A stretch of 64,000 nucleotides of DNA, from NCBI RefSeq assembly GCF_000023585.1, contig NC_012914.1, positions 1,498,501 through 1,562,500 on the forward strand. The letters are read 5' to 3'. Origin of the DNA: Paenibacillus sp. JDR-2 (GTDB lineage: Bacteria; Bacillota; Bacilli; Paenibacillales; Paenibacillaceae). This document shows, one piece after another, positions 1 through 9,372 of this stretch (its first letter is position 1; each line of letters starts with the position of its first letter). The position numbers were made by a program, and so were the translations under genes. The notes beneath the pieces are model-generated. The model ran no database searches, was not told where the DNA came from, and saw nothing but the letters and a program-made list of their open reading frames with translations.

Positions 1-1456
1 TTCGAACGATATCTCCCTTGACGGAGCTCTTGACCTGTCGTACTCCGAAAGCGTTCAAAAACGTTTCGAAGGCTACGGCTGGCAAGTTCTTCGCGTTGAA
101 GACGGCAACGACTTGAACGCTTTGACTAAAGCAATCGCTGAAGCGCAAGCGGAAACAGGCAAACCGACTTTGATCGAAGTTAAAACCGTTATCGGTTACG
201 GCAGCCCTAACAAAGGCGGTAAAGGCGGACATGCTGGTCCTCACGGTTCCCCTCTGGGTGCTGACGAGACTAAGCTGACTAAACAATTCTACGGCTGGAA
301 CGAAGAGGATAAATTCCATGTTCCGGACGAAGTTCGCGCGCACTTTGCTGAAGTGAAGCAGAACGGCGAGAAAGCAAACGCTGCTTGGAACGAGCAATTC
401 GAAGCTTACAAAAAAGCATACCCAGAGCTTGCAGCTCAATTCGAGCTGGCTACTTCCGGTCAATTGCCTGAAGGCTGGGATAAAGACCTGCCTAAATACA
501 CAACGGAAGACAAGCCGTTGTCGACTCGCGTAGCTTCGGGTAACGCTCTGAACGGTCTTGTTCACAACGTGCCTGCTCTGGCTGGCGGTTCCGCTGACCT
601 TGAGAGCTCGACAATGACTCACCTGAAAGGTTTGGCACAATTCAAACCAGGCAGCTACGACGGCCGCAACATCTACTACGGTGTTCGCGAGTTCGGTATG
701 GCTGCAGCTATGAACGGCATGAGCCTGCATGGCGGCATGAAAGTATTCGGCGGTACGTTCTTCGTATTTACCGACTACCTGCGTCCGGCAATCCGTCTGG
801 CGGCTATCATGAAACAACCGGTTACTTACGTTCTGACGCATGACTCGATCGCCGTTGGCGAAGACGGTCCTACGCATGAACCAATCGAGCAACTGGCTTC
901 GATCCGCATCATTCCCGACCTGACAGTTATTCGTCCTGCTGATGCTAACGAAACTTCCGCTGCTTGGGCTTATGCGGTTGAGAACCAAAGCAATCCGGTA
1001 GCGCTTGTTCTGACTCGTCAAAACCTGCCGATCCTGGAAGGCACTGTGTCCGGCTCCCGTGAGAACATCAAGCGTGGTGCTTATGTGGTATCCGATGCAG
1101 CAAACGGTGCTCCGCAAGCTCAAATTATCGCTACTGGCTCCGAGGTGCAACTGGCGGTTGCTGCTCAAAAAGCGCTTGCCGAAGAAGGCATTCAAGTTCG
1201 CGTAATCAGCATGCCAAGCTGGGATCTGTTCGACAAGCAAGATCAAGCGTACAAAGATTCCGTTATCCTCCCTGAAGTTAAAGCTCGCGTAGCTGTTGAG
1301 ATGGCTCATCCATTCGGTTGGGATCGTTTCGTTGGCGACAAAGGCGTGGTTATCGGCATCGACCGCTTTGGCGCATCCGCACCTGGCGACCGCGTGATCA
1401 AAGAATACGGCTTCACTGTTGAGAACGTAGTAAGCAATGTGAAATCGGTTCTGTAA
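1..1456 (+). CDS. tkt: Transketolase, C-terminal part (5' end outside window)
   Basis: Transketolase moves two-carbon ketol units between sugar phosphates in the non-oxidative pentose phosphate pathway, using thiamine diphosphate in the cytoplasm. The frame is open from base 2, so about 484 residues of a usual ~665 are visible. The N-terminal half of the cofactor-binding domain lies upstream of the window. Seen here: the GHAGPHGSPLG loop, GGSADLESS at the start of the pyrimidine domain, YGVREFGMAAAMNGM, THDSIAVGEDGPTHEP and the C-terminal domain ending NVVSNVKSVL. A TTG at 113 is an internal codon, not the start, because family sequence continues upstream of it. The gene is followed 38 bp later by ppnP in the same direction, probably co-transcribed. 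Confidence 0.97.
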   Translation, partial: SNDISLDGALDLSYSESVQKRFEGYGWQVLRVEDGNDLNALTKAIAEAQAETGKPTLIEVKTVIGYGSPNKGGKGGHAGPHGSPLGADETKLTKQFYGWNEEDKFHVPDEVRAHFAEVKQNGEKANAAWNEQFEAYKKAYPELAAQFELATSGQLPEGWDKDLPKYTTEDKPLSTRVASGNALNGLVHNVPALAGGSADLESSTMTHLKGLAQFKPGSYDGRNIYYGVREFGMAAAMNGMSLHGGMKVFGGTFFVFTDYLRPAIRLAAIMKQPVTYVLTHDSIAVGEDGPTHEPIEQLASIRIIPDLTVIRPADANETSAAWAYAVENQSNPVALVLTRQNLPILEGTVSGSRENIKRGAYVVSDAANGAPQAQIIATGSEVQLAVAAQKALAEEGIQVRVISMPSWDLFDKQDQAYKDSVILPEVKARVAVEMAHPFGWDRFVGDKGVVIGIDRFGASAPGDRVIKEYGFTVENVVSNVKSVL

Positions 1457-1494
1457 TTTAATAAGCTATTTGGCGTAGAGGAGCTAACCATACA

Positions 1495-1812
1495 ATGTCG
1501 CAATTTGAAAACGTAACGGTTGTCAAAGAAGCTAATGTTTACTTTGACGGTAAAGTAACTAGCCGCGCTGTTCTGTTCGCAGACGGCACGAAAAAAACGC
1601 TTGGCATTATGCTTCCTGGCGACTACGAGTTCGGCACGGACTGCATTGAGATTATGGAAATTTTGGCTGGCGACCTGAAGGTGCTGCTCCCTGGCGAAAC
1701 AGAGTGGGTACACATCCAAGGCAAAGGTGAGTTCACCGTTCCGGCCAACACGAAGTTCAAGCTTCAAGTAGCGGCTGTATCTGACTACTGCTGCTCTTAC
1801 ATCTACGAATAG
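1495..1812 (+). CDS. ppnP: Pyrimidine/purine nucleoside phosphorylase PpnP
   Basis: Small cupin-fold enzyme of the PpnP (YaiE, DUF1255) family, which phosphorolyses a broad range of nucleosides to base and ribose 1-phosphate. The 105-residue length is typical, and the body matches the family: [23 protein letters not shown], the [12 protein letters not shown] strand pair, and [13 protein letters not shown] near the C-terminus, with a DYCCSYI ending. The ATG at 1495 follows an AGAGGAG ribosome binding site. It lies directly after transketolase and ends in a strong terminator. The ribose phosphate it releases would enter the pentose phosphate pathway, so sharing a transcript with tkt makes metabolic sense (inference). 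Confidence 0.9.
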   Translation: MSQFENVTVVKEANVYFDGKVTSRAVLFADGTKKTLGIMLPGDYEFGTDCIEIMEILAGDLKVLLPGETEWVHIQGKGEFTVPANTKFKLQVAAVSDYCCSYIYE

Positions 1813-1822
1813 CATTTAATGA

Positions 1823-1866
1823 AAAAGGGGCCGTCCCATCGTTTTGACGATGGGACGGCCCTTTTT
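1823..1866 (+). terminator. Terminator of tkt-ppnP
   Basis: Perfect 14-bp stem (arm GGGCCGTCCCATCG, 1828-1841) with a TTTTGA loop, followed by TTTTTATT. It is preceded by an A-run, so it could also stop transcription arriving from the right. Confidence 0.93.
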
Positions 1867-1870
1867 ATTC

Positions 1871-2021
1871 GGTTAAACAGCAAAGTACGCATTCGAATGT
1901 TCTTCCGATCGCCATTGCTCTGGGATTCCTTGAATTAATATAGAGTAGTTGGAATCCCAGAACAAAAGCGAGCACTAACGTTTCTCCAGAATCATTCGAA
2001 TTGCTCCCTTTGCAATTAACC
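1871..2021. repeat. Structured MITE-like intergenic element, copy 1
   Basis: A 151-bp element with imperfect inverted ends: GGTTAAACAGCAAAG at the left and CTTTGCAATTAACC at the right. Inside are a second inverted pair (ATTCGAATG at 1891, CATTCGAAT at 1993) and a central 10-bp stem (CTGGGATTCC with GGAATCCCAG, 1920-1960), so the whole element can fold into one long hairpin. Its reverse complement is strongly similar over its full length to 43646-43794. It encodes no plausible protein. It sits just after the ppnP terminator and before the terminator of the gene on the other strand. Confidence 0.82.
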
Positions 2022-2044
2022 TACTCATTTCAAAAGCAGCAAGT

Positions 2045-2083
2045 AAATAAAAAAAAATGGCCATGGAAGGAACTGCATGGCCA
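2045..2083 (-). terminator. Terminator of the hydroxyacid dehydrogenase gene
   Basis: Read on the minus strand: an 8-bp stem TGGCCATG/CATGGCCA (2058-2065 with 2076-2083) followed by a run of nine T. Confidence 0.85.
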
Positions 2084-2101
2084 CAATATTATACTTTTTT
2101 G

Positions 2102-2995
2102 TTAGTTTTTATCGCCGATCTTACGGCCGATCCATTGCTCGTAGGCTTGCGTCACGCTGCTCATGTCAAGCTCGCCGAGACCCATGGAGTCGCCGATCTG
2201 GAATAGGCTTTTTGCCGCTTCCAGCATCGGTGTAGGCACCTTCAGGCCATCCGACAGCACGGAGGAGAGGCGGAGATCCTTCAGCATGAGCGCGAGGGAG
2301 AACTGGACGTCGTAATCGCTGGCAAGCACTTTCTCGCCCTTCAGCTCGGCTGTACGGCTTGCTGCGCCGCCCGATTGGACAAGCTCGAGGAACGCGCTGC
2401 CGTTGATGCCGCCGCTTGCCGCGATCGCCATGCCTTCAGCCAGAGCCGCCATATTGATGCCGACGATGGTGTTATGGGCAAGCTTTGCGGTCGCTCCGCT
2501 GCCGTTAGCGCCCATATAGATCACCTTGCGGCCCATTGCGGTCAGAACCGTGTCGACCTCTTTCAGGGTCTTCTCAGGGCCTCCAACCATAAAGGTCAAC
2601 GTACCGCCTTCAGCCGCCGGCTTGCTGCCCGTAACCGGAGCATCAAGGAACGATGCGCCTTTCGACTCTGCCGTTTCCGTCAGCTCTAGAGCGAGGGAAG
2701 GAGAGATTGTGCTGCTGTCAATCAGAATGGTACCCGGACGGACTGCGTCAAAAATCCCGTTTTCTCCATAATAAACTTCGCGGATCGCCGCGTCGTTGCT
2801 GATCATCGTGATGACAATTTCGGCCTCGCGTACAGCGTCGGCCGGAGTCGCGGCTTCGCTTCCCCCGCACGCGATCAGCTCCCCGGCTTTGCCGGCTGTC
2901 CGGTTGTACACCTTAACCTCGAAACCGCTGCGAAGCAGGTTCGCAGCCATGCCATAACCCATAACGCCAAGGCCGATAAATCCGATTTTTTTCAT
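2102..2995 (-). CDS. NAD(P)-dependent beta-hydroxyacid dehydrogenase (3-hydroxyisobutyrate dehydrogenase family)
   Basis: Cytoplasmic oxidoreductase of the family that includes 3-hydroxyisobutyrate dehydrogenase, tartronate semialdehyde reductase and glyoxylate/succinic semialdehyde reductases. Of 297 residues, the N-terminal Rossmann fold carries GFIGLGVMG (residues 5-13). The substrate motif DAPVTGSKPAAEGGTL lies mid-protein, followed by GSGATAKLAHN, which holds the catalytic lysine. The ATG at 2995 is preceded by TTGGAGGGA. The gene stands alone between a terminator and the divergent pgi. The sequence does not tell which hydroxyacid is used; a GarR- or MmsB-like role is possible, but neither pathway is present nearby. 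Confidence 0.85.
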   Translation of the reverse strand: MKKIGFIGLGVMGYGMAANLLRSGFEVKVYNRTAGKAGELIACGGSEAATPADAVREAEIVITMISNDAAIREVYYGENGIFDAVRPGTILIDSSTISPSLALELTETAESKGASFLDAPVTGSKPAAEGGTLTFMVGGPEKTLKEVDTVLTAMGRKVIYMGANGSGATAKLAHNTIVGINMAALAEGMAIAASGGINGSAFLELVQSGGAASRTAELKGEKVLASDYDVQFSLALMLKDLRLSSVLSDGLKVPTPMLEAAKSLFQIGDSMGLGELDMSSVTQAYEQWIGRKIGDKN

Positions 2996-3287
2996 GTACA
3001 GTTCCCTCCAATGTATCTTTAAATTCTAAGTATTAATAACTTTTATCTCCTATCATAGCTTAGATTCGAGCGGAATGAAACTTGGCCGGCTGTCGAAGGA
3101 CCGGCGACCCGGTTTCACCTTGTTAGGTTGAAAAATGCATCAAGCCATAAAAGCTTTTACTAATCATTATAGATAATCTTCATACCTTTTTCACGGTTTG
3201 TTGCTTGTTTTTCAAATCTAAATCCGATATTCTAAAGGCTAAGTAAGACAGGTAATTGAAAAACAGTATCAGGGAGGCCTTTCTTTC

Positions 3288-4637
3288 ATGAGTAAAACGG
3301 TAAAATTCGATTACACTAAAGCCCTTGGCTTTATTGGACAACATGAAATTGACAATTTGTCGGAACAAGTTCGTATCGCCCACGAACAATTACATAATGG
3401 TACTGGCGCAGGATCCGACTATCTCGGCTGGATTGACCTGCCTAACAATTATGACAAAGAAGAATTCGCCCGCATCAAGCAATCCGCGGAGAAAATCAAA
3501 TCCGATTCCGAAGTGCTTGTTGTTATCGGTATTGGCGGTTCTTACCTTGGCGCGCGCGCAGCGATCGAGATGCTCTCGAACTCCTTCTACAACCTGCAAA
3601 CAAAAGAACAGCGCAAAACTCCGCAAGTTCTGTTCGCGGGCAACAACATCAGCTCGACTTACGTGACGCATTTGCTTCAATTGCTGGATGGCCGTGACTG
3701 GTCGATCAACGTTATTTCCAAATCCGGCACAACAACCGAGCCGGCTATTGCTTTCCGTATCTTCCGTGAAGCTCTCGAGAGCAAATACGGCAGAGAAGCA
3801 GCACGCAAGCGTATCTACGCAACAACGGACCAAGCAAAAGGCGCCCTGAAGAAGCTGTCGAGCGAAGAAGGTTACGAGTCGTTTGTTATCCCTGACGATG
3901 TCGGCGGCCGTTATTCCGTCCTGACAGCGGTAGGCCTTCTGCCAATCGCCGTTGCAGGTGTGGACATCGACTCCATGATGCAAGGTGCGGCAGACGCATC
4001 GAAAGAATACAGCAACCCGAACCTCGGGGAAAACGAAGCTTATCAATACGCTGCAGCGCGTAACGCGTTGTACCGCAAAGGCAAAGTAACGGAAATCCTC
4101 GTTAACTACGAGCCTAACCTTCACTTTGTATCCGAGTGGTGGAAACAGCTCTTCGGCGAAAGCGAAGGCAAAGACTACAAAGGGATCTATCCGGCATCCG
4201 TTGATTTCTCGACAGACCTGCACTCGATGGGTCAGTTCATTCAAGAGGGCAACCGCAACATCTTCGAAACGGTTATCCAAGTAAACGAAGTTGCCGAGCA
4301 CCTCACAATCGGCAATGATCCAGCGGACCTCGACGGATTGAACTTCCTGACAGGCAAAACGATGGACTTCGTTAACAAAAAAGCATTCCAAGGTACGCTT
4401 CTGGCTCATACGGACGGACAAGTACCTAACTTTATCGTGAACATCGCCGACATGACGCCTTATACGTTTGGTTACATGGTTTACTTCTTCGAGAAAGCTT
4501 GCGGCATCAGCGGCTACCTGTCGGGCGTCAATCCGTTCGACCAACCGGGCGTAGAGGCGTACAAACGCAACATGTTCGCGCTGCTTGGCAAACCAGGCTA
4601 CGAGAAAGAAAAGGCTGAGCTCGAAGCTCGTCTGTAA
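3288..4637 (+). CDS. pgi: Glucose-6-phosphate isomerase
   Basis: Phosphoglucose isomerase interconverts glucose 6-phosphate and fructose 6-phosphate in glycolysis and gluconeogenesis. It has 449 residues, the usual length for the short Bacillus-type enzyme. Visible hallmarks are [14 protein letters not shown] (sugar-phosphate site), [25 protein letters not shown], and [13 protein letters not shown]. The ATG at 3288 follows GGGAGG. The final A of its stop codon is the first base of the next gene's ATG, so the two genes are translationally coupled. Confidence 0.97.
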   Translation: MSKTVKFDYTKALGFIGQHEIDNLSEQVRIAHEQLHNGTGAGSDYLGWIDLPNNYDKEEFARIKQSAEKIKSDSEVLVVIGIGGSYLGARAAIEMLSNSFYNLQTKEQRKTPQVLFAGNNISSTYVTHLLQLLDGRDWSINVISKSGTTTEPAIAFRIFREALESKYGREAARKRIYATTDQAKGALKKLSSEEGYESFVIPDDVGGRYSVLTAVGLLPIAVAGVDIDSMMQGAADASKEYSNPNLGENEAYQYAAARNALYRKGKVTEILVNYEPNLHFVSEWWKQLFGESEGKDYKGIYPASVDFSTDLHSMGQFIQEGNRNIFETVIQVNEVAEHLTIGNDPADLDGLNFLTGKTMDFVNKKAFQGTLLAHTDGQVPNFIVNIADMTPYTFGYMVYFFEKACGISGYLSGVNPFDQPGVEAYKRNMFALLGKPGYEKEKAELEARL

Positions 4638-5269
4638 TGCTGGAGCGTTATTCTACGGTTAGAGGTCCGGGCAGCGAAGAGGTCGTTATCAAGAAGTCCC
4701 GTTTTATCGGCTACGCAAAGCCGGTGGAGACGGAGGAGGAAGCTGTTTCGTTCATTGAAGAGATCAAACGGCTCCACCGGACGGCAACTCATAACTGCTC
4801 GGCTTATGTAGTCGGGGAACGCGATCAACATCAGAAAGCCTCCGATGACGGTGAACCTAGCGGAACGGCCGGCAAGCCAATCCTTGAGGTCATCAAGCAT
4901 AAGGGCTTAAAAAACGTTGCGGTTGTGGTTACCCGTTATTTCGGCGGGATCATGCTTGGTGCCGGCGGACTGGTCCGTGCTTATACGGACGGAGCGGTAG
5001 CCGGAATCGAAGCAGCCGGAGAAATCGTGAAGGTGCTGCACCGGGAAGTTTTTGTTGACGTGGACTACACGTGGTACGGCAAAGTGGAGAATGAGCTCCA
5101 CGGCCGGGGGACTCGCCTTGGCGGCACCGAATTTACGGACCGCGTGACGGTGAAATGCCTTCCCGTTGCATCGGAGGCCGACGCTTTTGTGGCATGGATA
5201 ACCGATTTGACGCAAGGACAAGCCGTCATTACGGAAGGCGAAGAGCTTTATTATATCGAAGGCGAATAA
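4637..5269 (+). CDS. YigZ/IMPACT family protein
   Basis: A 210-residue member of the YigZ (YvyE, IMPACT N-terminal) family. Its role in bacteria is not settled; eukaryotic IMPACT proteins act in translation control. The conserved block runs KSRFIGYAKPV, HNCSAYVVG, SDDGEPSGTAGKPIL and VVVTRYFGGIMLGAGGLVRAY; the C-terminal third is the DUF1949 domain. It overlaps the pgi stop codon by one base (TAATG) and ends in a strong terminator, so pgi and this gene form a two-gene operon. Nothing in the sequence explains why they are linked. Confidence 0.88.
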   Translation: MLERYSTVRGPGSEEVVIKKSRFIGYAKPVETEEEAVSFIEEIKRLHRTATHNCSAYVVGERDQHQKASDDGEPSGTAGKPILEVIKHKGLKNVAVVVTRYFGGIMLGAGGLVRAYTDGAVAGIEAAGEIVKVLHREVFVDVDYTWYGKVENELHGRGTRLGGTEFTDRVTVKCLPVASEADAFVAWITDLTQGQAVITEGEELYYIEGE

Positions 5270-5270
5270 G

Positions 5271-5316
5271 AAAAGCCGCCCGTTGTCTTGGTTACAAGAC
5301 AGCAGGCGGCTTTTTT
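5271..5316 (+). terminator. Terminator of pgi-yigZ
   Basis: Long stem (AGCCGCC..GTTGTCTTG with CAAGACAGC..GGCGGCT) around a GTTA loop, followed by TTTTTTG. Confidence 0.92.
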
Positions 5317-5386
5317 GCTATTTTCTAAGGAATGTGACTACAGTAAAAATGGACAGCCTAATTACGCATAAAATGTAAATATGGGA

Positions 5387-5416
5387 TTGACTAGACCAGT
5401 TGTTCTCTGCTAAATT
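5387..5416 (+). promoter_or_regulatory. Candidate promoter of the sulfate transport operon
   Basis: TTGACT at 5387-5392 and TAAATT at 5411-5416 with an 18-bp spacer, about 100 bp before cysT. The -10 match is weak. No S-box riboswitch or recognisable cysteine-regulator site was identified in 5317-5516. Confidence 0.3.
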
Positions 5417-5516
5417 TAGAATACCAAGTGATCTAATAGGAATTGTGTATTTACTATTGATTAAGGTTTAGCAATCACCTACGGTTCGAACCGATGGTTT
5501 GGAGGTCATAAGCAGC

Positions 5517-6332
5517 ATGAATGTCATGTTTCGCAGCAAGTGGTGGAGCTTCGGATTTCGAAGCGCGATTATGCTCTACTTTATTGTATTAATTGTACTT
5601 CCCATTATCGGAATTTATACGCAGTCGGTATCCAGAGGGTTTGTTCCTTTCTGGGAGAGTATATCGGATCCCCTGGCATGGAAGGCTGTACTGCTGACCA
5701 TTAAGCTGGCGCTTATTGCAACCGTCATTAACGTGCTGCTTGGCTCTATGATCGGATGGGTGCTGATCCGGTACCGTTTTCCGGGAAGAAGGATTTTGAA
5801 CAGCTTGGTTGACTTGCCGTTTGCTCTTCCGACAGCCGTAACCGGGCTTATGATTTTGCTTTTGCTTGGCCCAGGCAGCTTTGTTGGCGAGCTGGCTTCG
5901 AAGATGGGCTTTACGATTGTATTCCATCAGCCGGCGATTGTGATCGCAATGGTGTTTGTTACGTTTCCGTTTGTGATCCGGGCGGTTCAGCCGCTGCTTG
6001 AGGAGATCGACAAATCGGAAGAGGAAGCCGCCTACACGATGGGCGCAAGCAAATTCCGCACTTTTTTTAGCGTAATCTATCCTTCAATGCTGCCGGGAGT
6101 AATCAGCGGTGCGATGCTGGCTTTCTCAAGAGCACTGGCGGAGTTCGGGGCCGTTGTACTGGTAGCGGGCAATATCCCGGGCAAGACGCTGATTGCCGCC
6201 GTTTATATTTTTGGAGAAATTGAGAGTGACAATCCGCAAGGGGCTGCAGCGGTCTCGGTATTGCTGCTGACGCTTTCGTTTATCATTTTATGGACGGTCA
6301 ACCTGATTCAGTCTAGGAGGCCGGGAAAATGA
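5517..6332 (+). CDS. cysT: Sulfate ABC transporter permease CysT
   Basis: Inner-membrane permease of the sulfate/thiosulfate importer, 271 residues with about six hydrophobic helices. The cytoplasmic coupling loop reads EEEAAYTMGASKFRTFFSV, followed by LAEFGAVVLVAGNIPGKT, which is typical of CysT (CysU). ATG 5517 is chosen because GGAGG at 5501-5505 lies 11 bases upstream; the TTG at 5499 overlaps that site and is unlikely. The last four bases overlap the start of cysW (ATGA). It is the first gene of a four-gene operon. Confidence 0.93.
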   Translation: MNVMFRSKWWSFGFRSAIMLYFIVLIVLPIIGIYTQSVSRGFVPFWESISDPLAWKAVLLTIKLALIATVINVLLGSMIGWVLIRYRFPGRRILNSLVDLPFALPTAVTGLMILLLLGPGSFVGELASKMGFTIVFHQPAIVIAMVFVTFPFVIRAVQPLLEEIDKSEEEAAYTMGASKFRTFFSVIYPSMLPGVISGAMLAFSRALAEFGAVVLVAGNIPGKTLIAAVYIFGEIESDNPQGAAAVSVLLLTLSFIILWTVNLIQSRRPGK

Positions 6333-7132
6333 CAATTAGACGGACGTGGATTGGTCTTACGTATATCGTTTTTACCCTATTGCTGATTATTCCTCTTATT
6401 GAGATATTTACGGGCTCATGGGCGGACGGCTGGAGCGGCTTTGTGGAAGGGTTAACCCGCAAGCAATCTCTTCATGCCCTGCAGATGACGGCTATTATCG
6501 TTGTTGTGGTAACGGCTATTAACACCGTATTTGGCGTTATGCTGGCGCTTTATCTGGTTCGTGCCCATTGGATCGGACCCCGCATGAAGCGGCTGCTTAA
6601 CAGCATCGTGGATCTGCCGTTTGCCGTTTCGCCGGTTATCGGCGGTTTGATGATTGTTCTCTTGTTAGGTCCCAATACCATAATCGGTTCTTTTTTCGAG
6701 GATACGGGATTTAAAGTCGTGTATGCCCTGCCGGGGATGATTCTTGCCTCTCTGTTCGTGACTTTTCCTCTGATGGTACGCGAAGTACTGCCGGTGCTTC
6801 AGGAGATCGGCGCCCAGCAGGAGGAAGCAGCCTCTACTCTTGGCGCGTACTCGTGGTATACGTTTTGGAAGGTGACCTGGCCGTCCATCCGTTGGGGTGT
6901 GATCTACGGTGTTGTACTGACGGTAGCAAGAACGCTTGGCGAGTTTGGCGCGGTGCTTGTCGTATCGGGCAATATTATGAACAAGACGCAGACGGCTACT
7001 ACGCTCGTGTATCAGGATGTCGAGAATTTTAATGTTGTTGAAGCAAACGGCATAGCCCTTGTGCTTGCCGTATTCTCCGTAGGCCTTCTCCTCTTAATGG
7101 AATGGGCGAAAAAACGAAAGGAAGTGCATTAA
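6329..7132 (+). CDS. cysW: Sulfate ABC transporter permease CysW
   Basis: Second permease of the sulfate importer, 267 residues. It pairs with CysT to form the membrane channel. It shows six predicted helices, the coupling loop QQEEAASTLGAYSWYTFWKV and the CysW-type RTLGEFGAVLVVSGNI. It starts inside the end of cysT (ATGA overlap), which points to coupled translation and equal subunit amounts. It ends three bases before the ATG of cysA. Confidence 0.93.
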   Translation: MTIRRTWIGLTYIVFTLLLIIPLIEIFTGSWADGWSGFVEGLTRKQSLHALQMTAIIVVVVTAINTVFGVMLALYLVRAHWIGPRMKRLLNSIVDLPFAVSPVIGGLMIVLLLGPNTIIGSFFEDTGFKVVYALPGMILASLFVTFPLMVREVLPVLQEIGAQQEEAASTLGAYSWYTFWKVTWPSIRWGVIYGVVLTVARTLGEFGAVLVVSGNIMNKTQTATTLVYQDVENFNVVEANGIALVLAVFSVGLLLLMEWAKKRKEVH

Positions 7133-7135
7133 GCC

Positions 7136-8200
7136 ATGCATATTGAAGTTCGTAACCTCAGCAAAAGCTTTGGCGATTTCCACGCCGTGCAGGATGTCAG
7201 CTTCGAGATTGAAAAAGGTCATCTGATCGGACTTCTTGGTCCAAGCGGCGGCGGCAAAACGTCGATTCTTCGTATGCTGGCCGGCCTTGAGACGCCAACT
7301 TCCGGGGATATCCTGTTCCATGGCAAGCGGGTTAACGATCTGCCTCCGCAGGAGCGCGGGATCGGCTTCGTATTCCAAAACTATGCTTTATTCAAGCATA
7401 TGACCGTATATGACAACATCGCTTTTGGACTGAAGGTGAAAAAGCAGACCAAAGAACAAATCCGCGAGCGCGTATCTACGCTGGTGGAGCTGACGGGGCT
7501 TAAAGGCTTCGAGCACCGTTACGTGCATCAACTGTCCGGCGGACAACGCCAGCGTGTCGCCTTCGCCCGCGCCCTTGCTCCCGAGCCGCAGCTATTGCTG
7601 CTCGACGAGCCGTTTGCCGCGATTGACGCGAAGATTCGTACCGAGCTGCGAACTTGGCTGAAAGAGATGATCGAACGCGTTGGCATTACTTCCATCTTCG
7701 TCACCCATGACCAGGATGAAGCGATTGAAGTAGCGGATGAGATTATGATCATCGGCAAAGGTAAGCTGGAACAGAAGGGTACGCCTTGGGAAATTTACAA
7801 AAATCCGCAAACGCCGTTTGTCGCAAGCTTTATTGGCGAATCAACGATTGTGGAGGATATTAAAGTATTAAAAGGCTTTGATGCCGCATTGTCCTATCCG
7901 GGAACAAAGGCTCTTATCCGTCCTGAATATATCGAGATTGGCAAGCCGGGCGAGATTCGCCTGAAGTCCGCGACCGTAAACGCAACGGTGAAGGCTTTGC
8001 ATTTCCGCGGCAGCGAGTGGATGGTCGAGCTGCTCGTAGACAACGTGAAGCTTATTACGTACCGTTCGCTGGAAAAGGAAGTGCTGCAGCCTGGCGAGCA
8101 GGTTAGCGTGCTTGTCCATCGCGCTTACCTCTTTAACGATAAAGACAGCTGGATTATGGAAAACAGTCTGAAGGTTGACCCCATGCCGATTCATATCTAA
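7136..8200 (+). CDS. cysA: Sulfate ABC transporter ATP-binding protein CysA
   Basis: ATPase that powers the sulfate importer on the cytoplasmic side. Of 354 residues, Walker A is GPSGGGKT (35-42), the Q-loop glutamine is at about 81, the signature LSGGQRQR begins at 133, Walker B is LLLLDEP (153-159) and the switch histidine is at 191. The C-terminal ~110 residues are the TOBE-like regulatory domain found in CysA. AAAGGAAG precedes the ATG. It lies between the permease genes and the binding-protein gene. Confidence 0.93.
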   Translation: MHIEVRNLSKSFGDFHAVQDVSFEIEKGHLIGLLGPSGGGKTSILRMLAGLETPTSGDILFHGKRVNDLPPQERGIGFVFQNYALFKHMTVYDNIAFGLKVKKQTKEQIRERVSTLVELTGLKGFEHRYVHQLSGGQRQRVAFARALAPEPQLLLLDEPFAAIDAKIRTELRTWLKEMIERVGITSIFVTHDQDEAIEVADEIMIIGKGKLEQKGTPWEIYKNPQTPFVASFIGESTIVEDIKVLKGFDAALSYPGTKALIRPEYIEIGKPGEIRLKSATVNATVKALHFRGSEWMVELLVDNVKLITYRSLEKEVLQPGEQVSVLVHRAYLFNDKDSWIMENSLKVDPMPIHI

Positions 8201-8232
8201 ATACTCATTAGCAGAAAGAGTTGTATACGAAC

Positions 8233-9294
8233 ATGAATATAAATCGAAGAGCAAGCCGGCGGATTGCCGTACTGCTCCTCGCCGTACTGCTGATTATTAC
8301 AGCAGGCTGCGGCAAGGAGGAGACAAAGCAGCCCGCCGTGTCTACCGCACAAGACGGTGATGTAACGCTTGTCATCGGTGCCTACTCCGTAGTGAAGGAT
8401 GCGTTCAGCGAGATTCTGCCGCAGTTCCAGGCCTATTGGAAAGAGCAGACAGGTCAAAAGGTTGTATTCCAGGAATCGTATGAAGCTTCGGGGACGCAGG
8501 CACGAGCCATAGCCGGAGGCTTCGAGGCGGATGTCGCGATTCTGGCAATGGAAGGCGATCTGGATAAGATCTCGGGTGCAGGCTTCATTACGCATGATTG
8601 GAAGTCGCAGCCGAATAAAGGCTTAATTACGAAATCGATTGTTGTCCTCGGTACCAGAGAAGGCAATCCTAAAGGGATTAAGGATTGGGATGATCTCACC
8701 CGCAAAGGCGTAAAGGTTCTCTATCCGAATCCAAAAACATCCGGCGGCGCGCAATGGGATATTAACGCGATCTACGGGGCAGGGCTCAAGAAGTCGGAGG
8801 AAGAGACCGGCAAGAAGGATCCTGCTTTTGCCAAGCAGTATCTGGAGTCGATCCACAAGAATGTAGAGTCGCTTGATAAGAGCGGCAGGGCTTCCATGGC
8901 GGCGTTCGAGTACGGCGTTGGCGATGTTATCGTCACGTATGAGAATGAACTGCTTGGCCGCATTATGAATGGCGTCAAGTATGACGTAGTTGTTCCGAAG
9001 AACACGATTCTTATTGAAAATCCGGCGGCTGTTGTAGATAAAAACGTCGATAAACACGGTTCGCGCAAAGTGGCCGAAGCGTTTGTCTCGTATCTGCAAA
9101 GCGAAGAGGCGCAGCGTACGTTCGTCAAATACGGCTTCCGTTCGGTTGACGATAAGATAGCCGAAGAGTCTAAGGACAAGTATGTCGTGCCGGAAGGGCT
9201 GTTCGATATTTCCTATCTGGGCGGATGGAAGGAAGTTCGTCAGAATCTGTATTCGAAAAAAGGCATCTGGTATCAGGTGCTTGCGGGAATCTAA
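8233..9294 (+). CDS. sbp: Sulfate-binding lipoprotein of the ABC transporter
   Basis: Solute-binding protein that captures sulfate (or thiosulfate) outside the membrane and hands it to CysT/CysW. It has 353 residues with an N-terminal lipoprotein signal, a hydrophobic run ending in ITAGCG whose cysteine is the lipidation site. The mature part has family blocks VTLVIGAYSVVKDAF, SGGAQWDINAIYGAG and VIVTYENELL. The ATG at 8233 is preferred over the TTG at 8221, which sits on the only ribosome-binding-like stretch (AGAAAGAG). Order is unusual: the binding protein comes last, whereas it is commonly first in such operons. Confidence 0.9.
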   Translation: MNINRRASRRIAVLLLAVLLIITAGCGKEETKQPAVSTAQDGDVTLVIGAYSVVKDAFSEILPQFQAYWKEQTGQKVVFQESYEASGTQARAIAGGFEADVAILAMEGDLDKISGAGFITHDWKSQPNKGLITKSIVVLGTREGNPKGIKDWDDLTRKGVKVLYPNPKTSGGAQWDINAIYGAGLKKSEEETGKKDPAFAKQYLESIHKNVESLDKSGRASMAAFEYGVGDVIVTYENELLGRIMNGVKYDVVVPKNTILIENPAAVVDKNVDKHGSRKVAEAFVSYLQSEEAQRTFVKYGFRSVDDKIAEESKDKYVVPEGLFDISYLGGWKEVRQNLYSKKGIWYQVLAGI

Positions 9295-9303
9295 AACGCA
9301 ACA

Positions 9304-9348
9304 AAAAACTCCATGGTGGAAGCGCCGCTTCCCCGTGGAGTTTTTTTA
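9304..9348. terminator. Bidirectional terminator between sbp and the Cof-type phosphatase gene
   Basis: Inverted arms AACTCCATGG and CCGTGGAGTT with a nested GGAAGCG/CGCTTCC stem, A-run on the left and T-run on the right. It serves two convergent genes. Confidence 0.9.
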
Positions 9349-9372
9349 ATTCTTTCACCTTGCTGCAATCGT

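Noticed and set aside
5317..5516. S-box (SAM) riboswitch before the sulfate transport genes
   Set aside because: No S-box conserved core or terminator/antiterminator pair is present.
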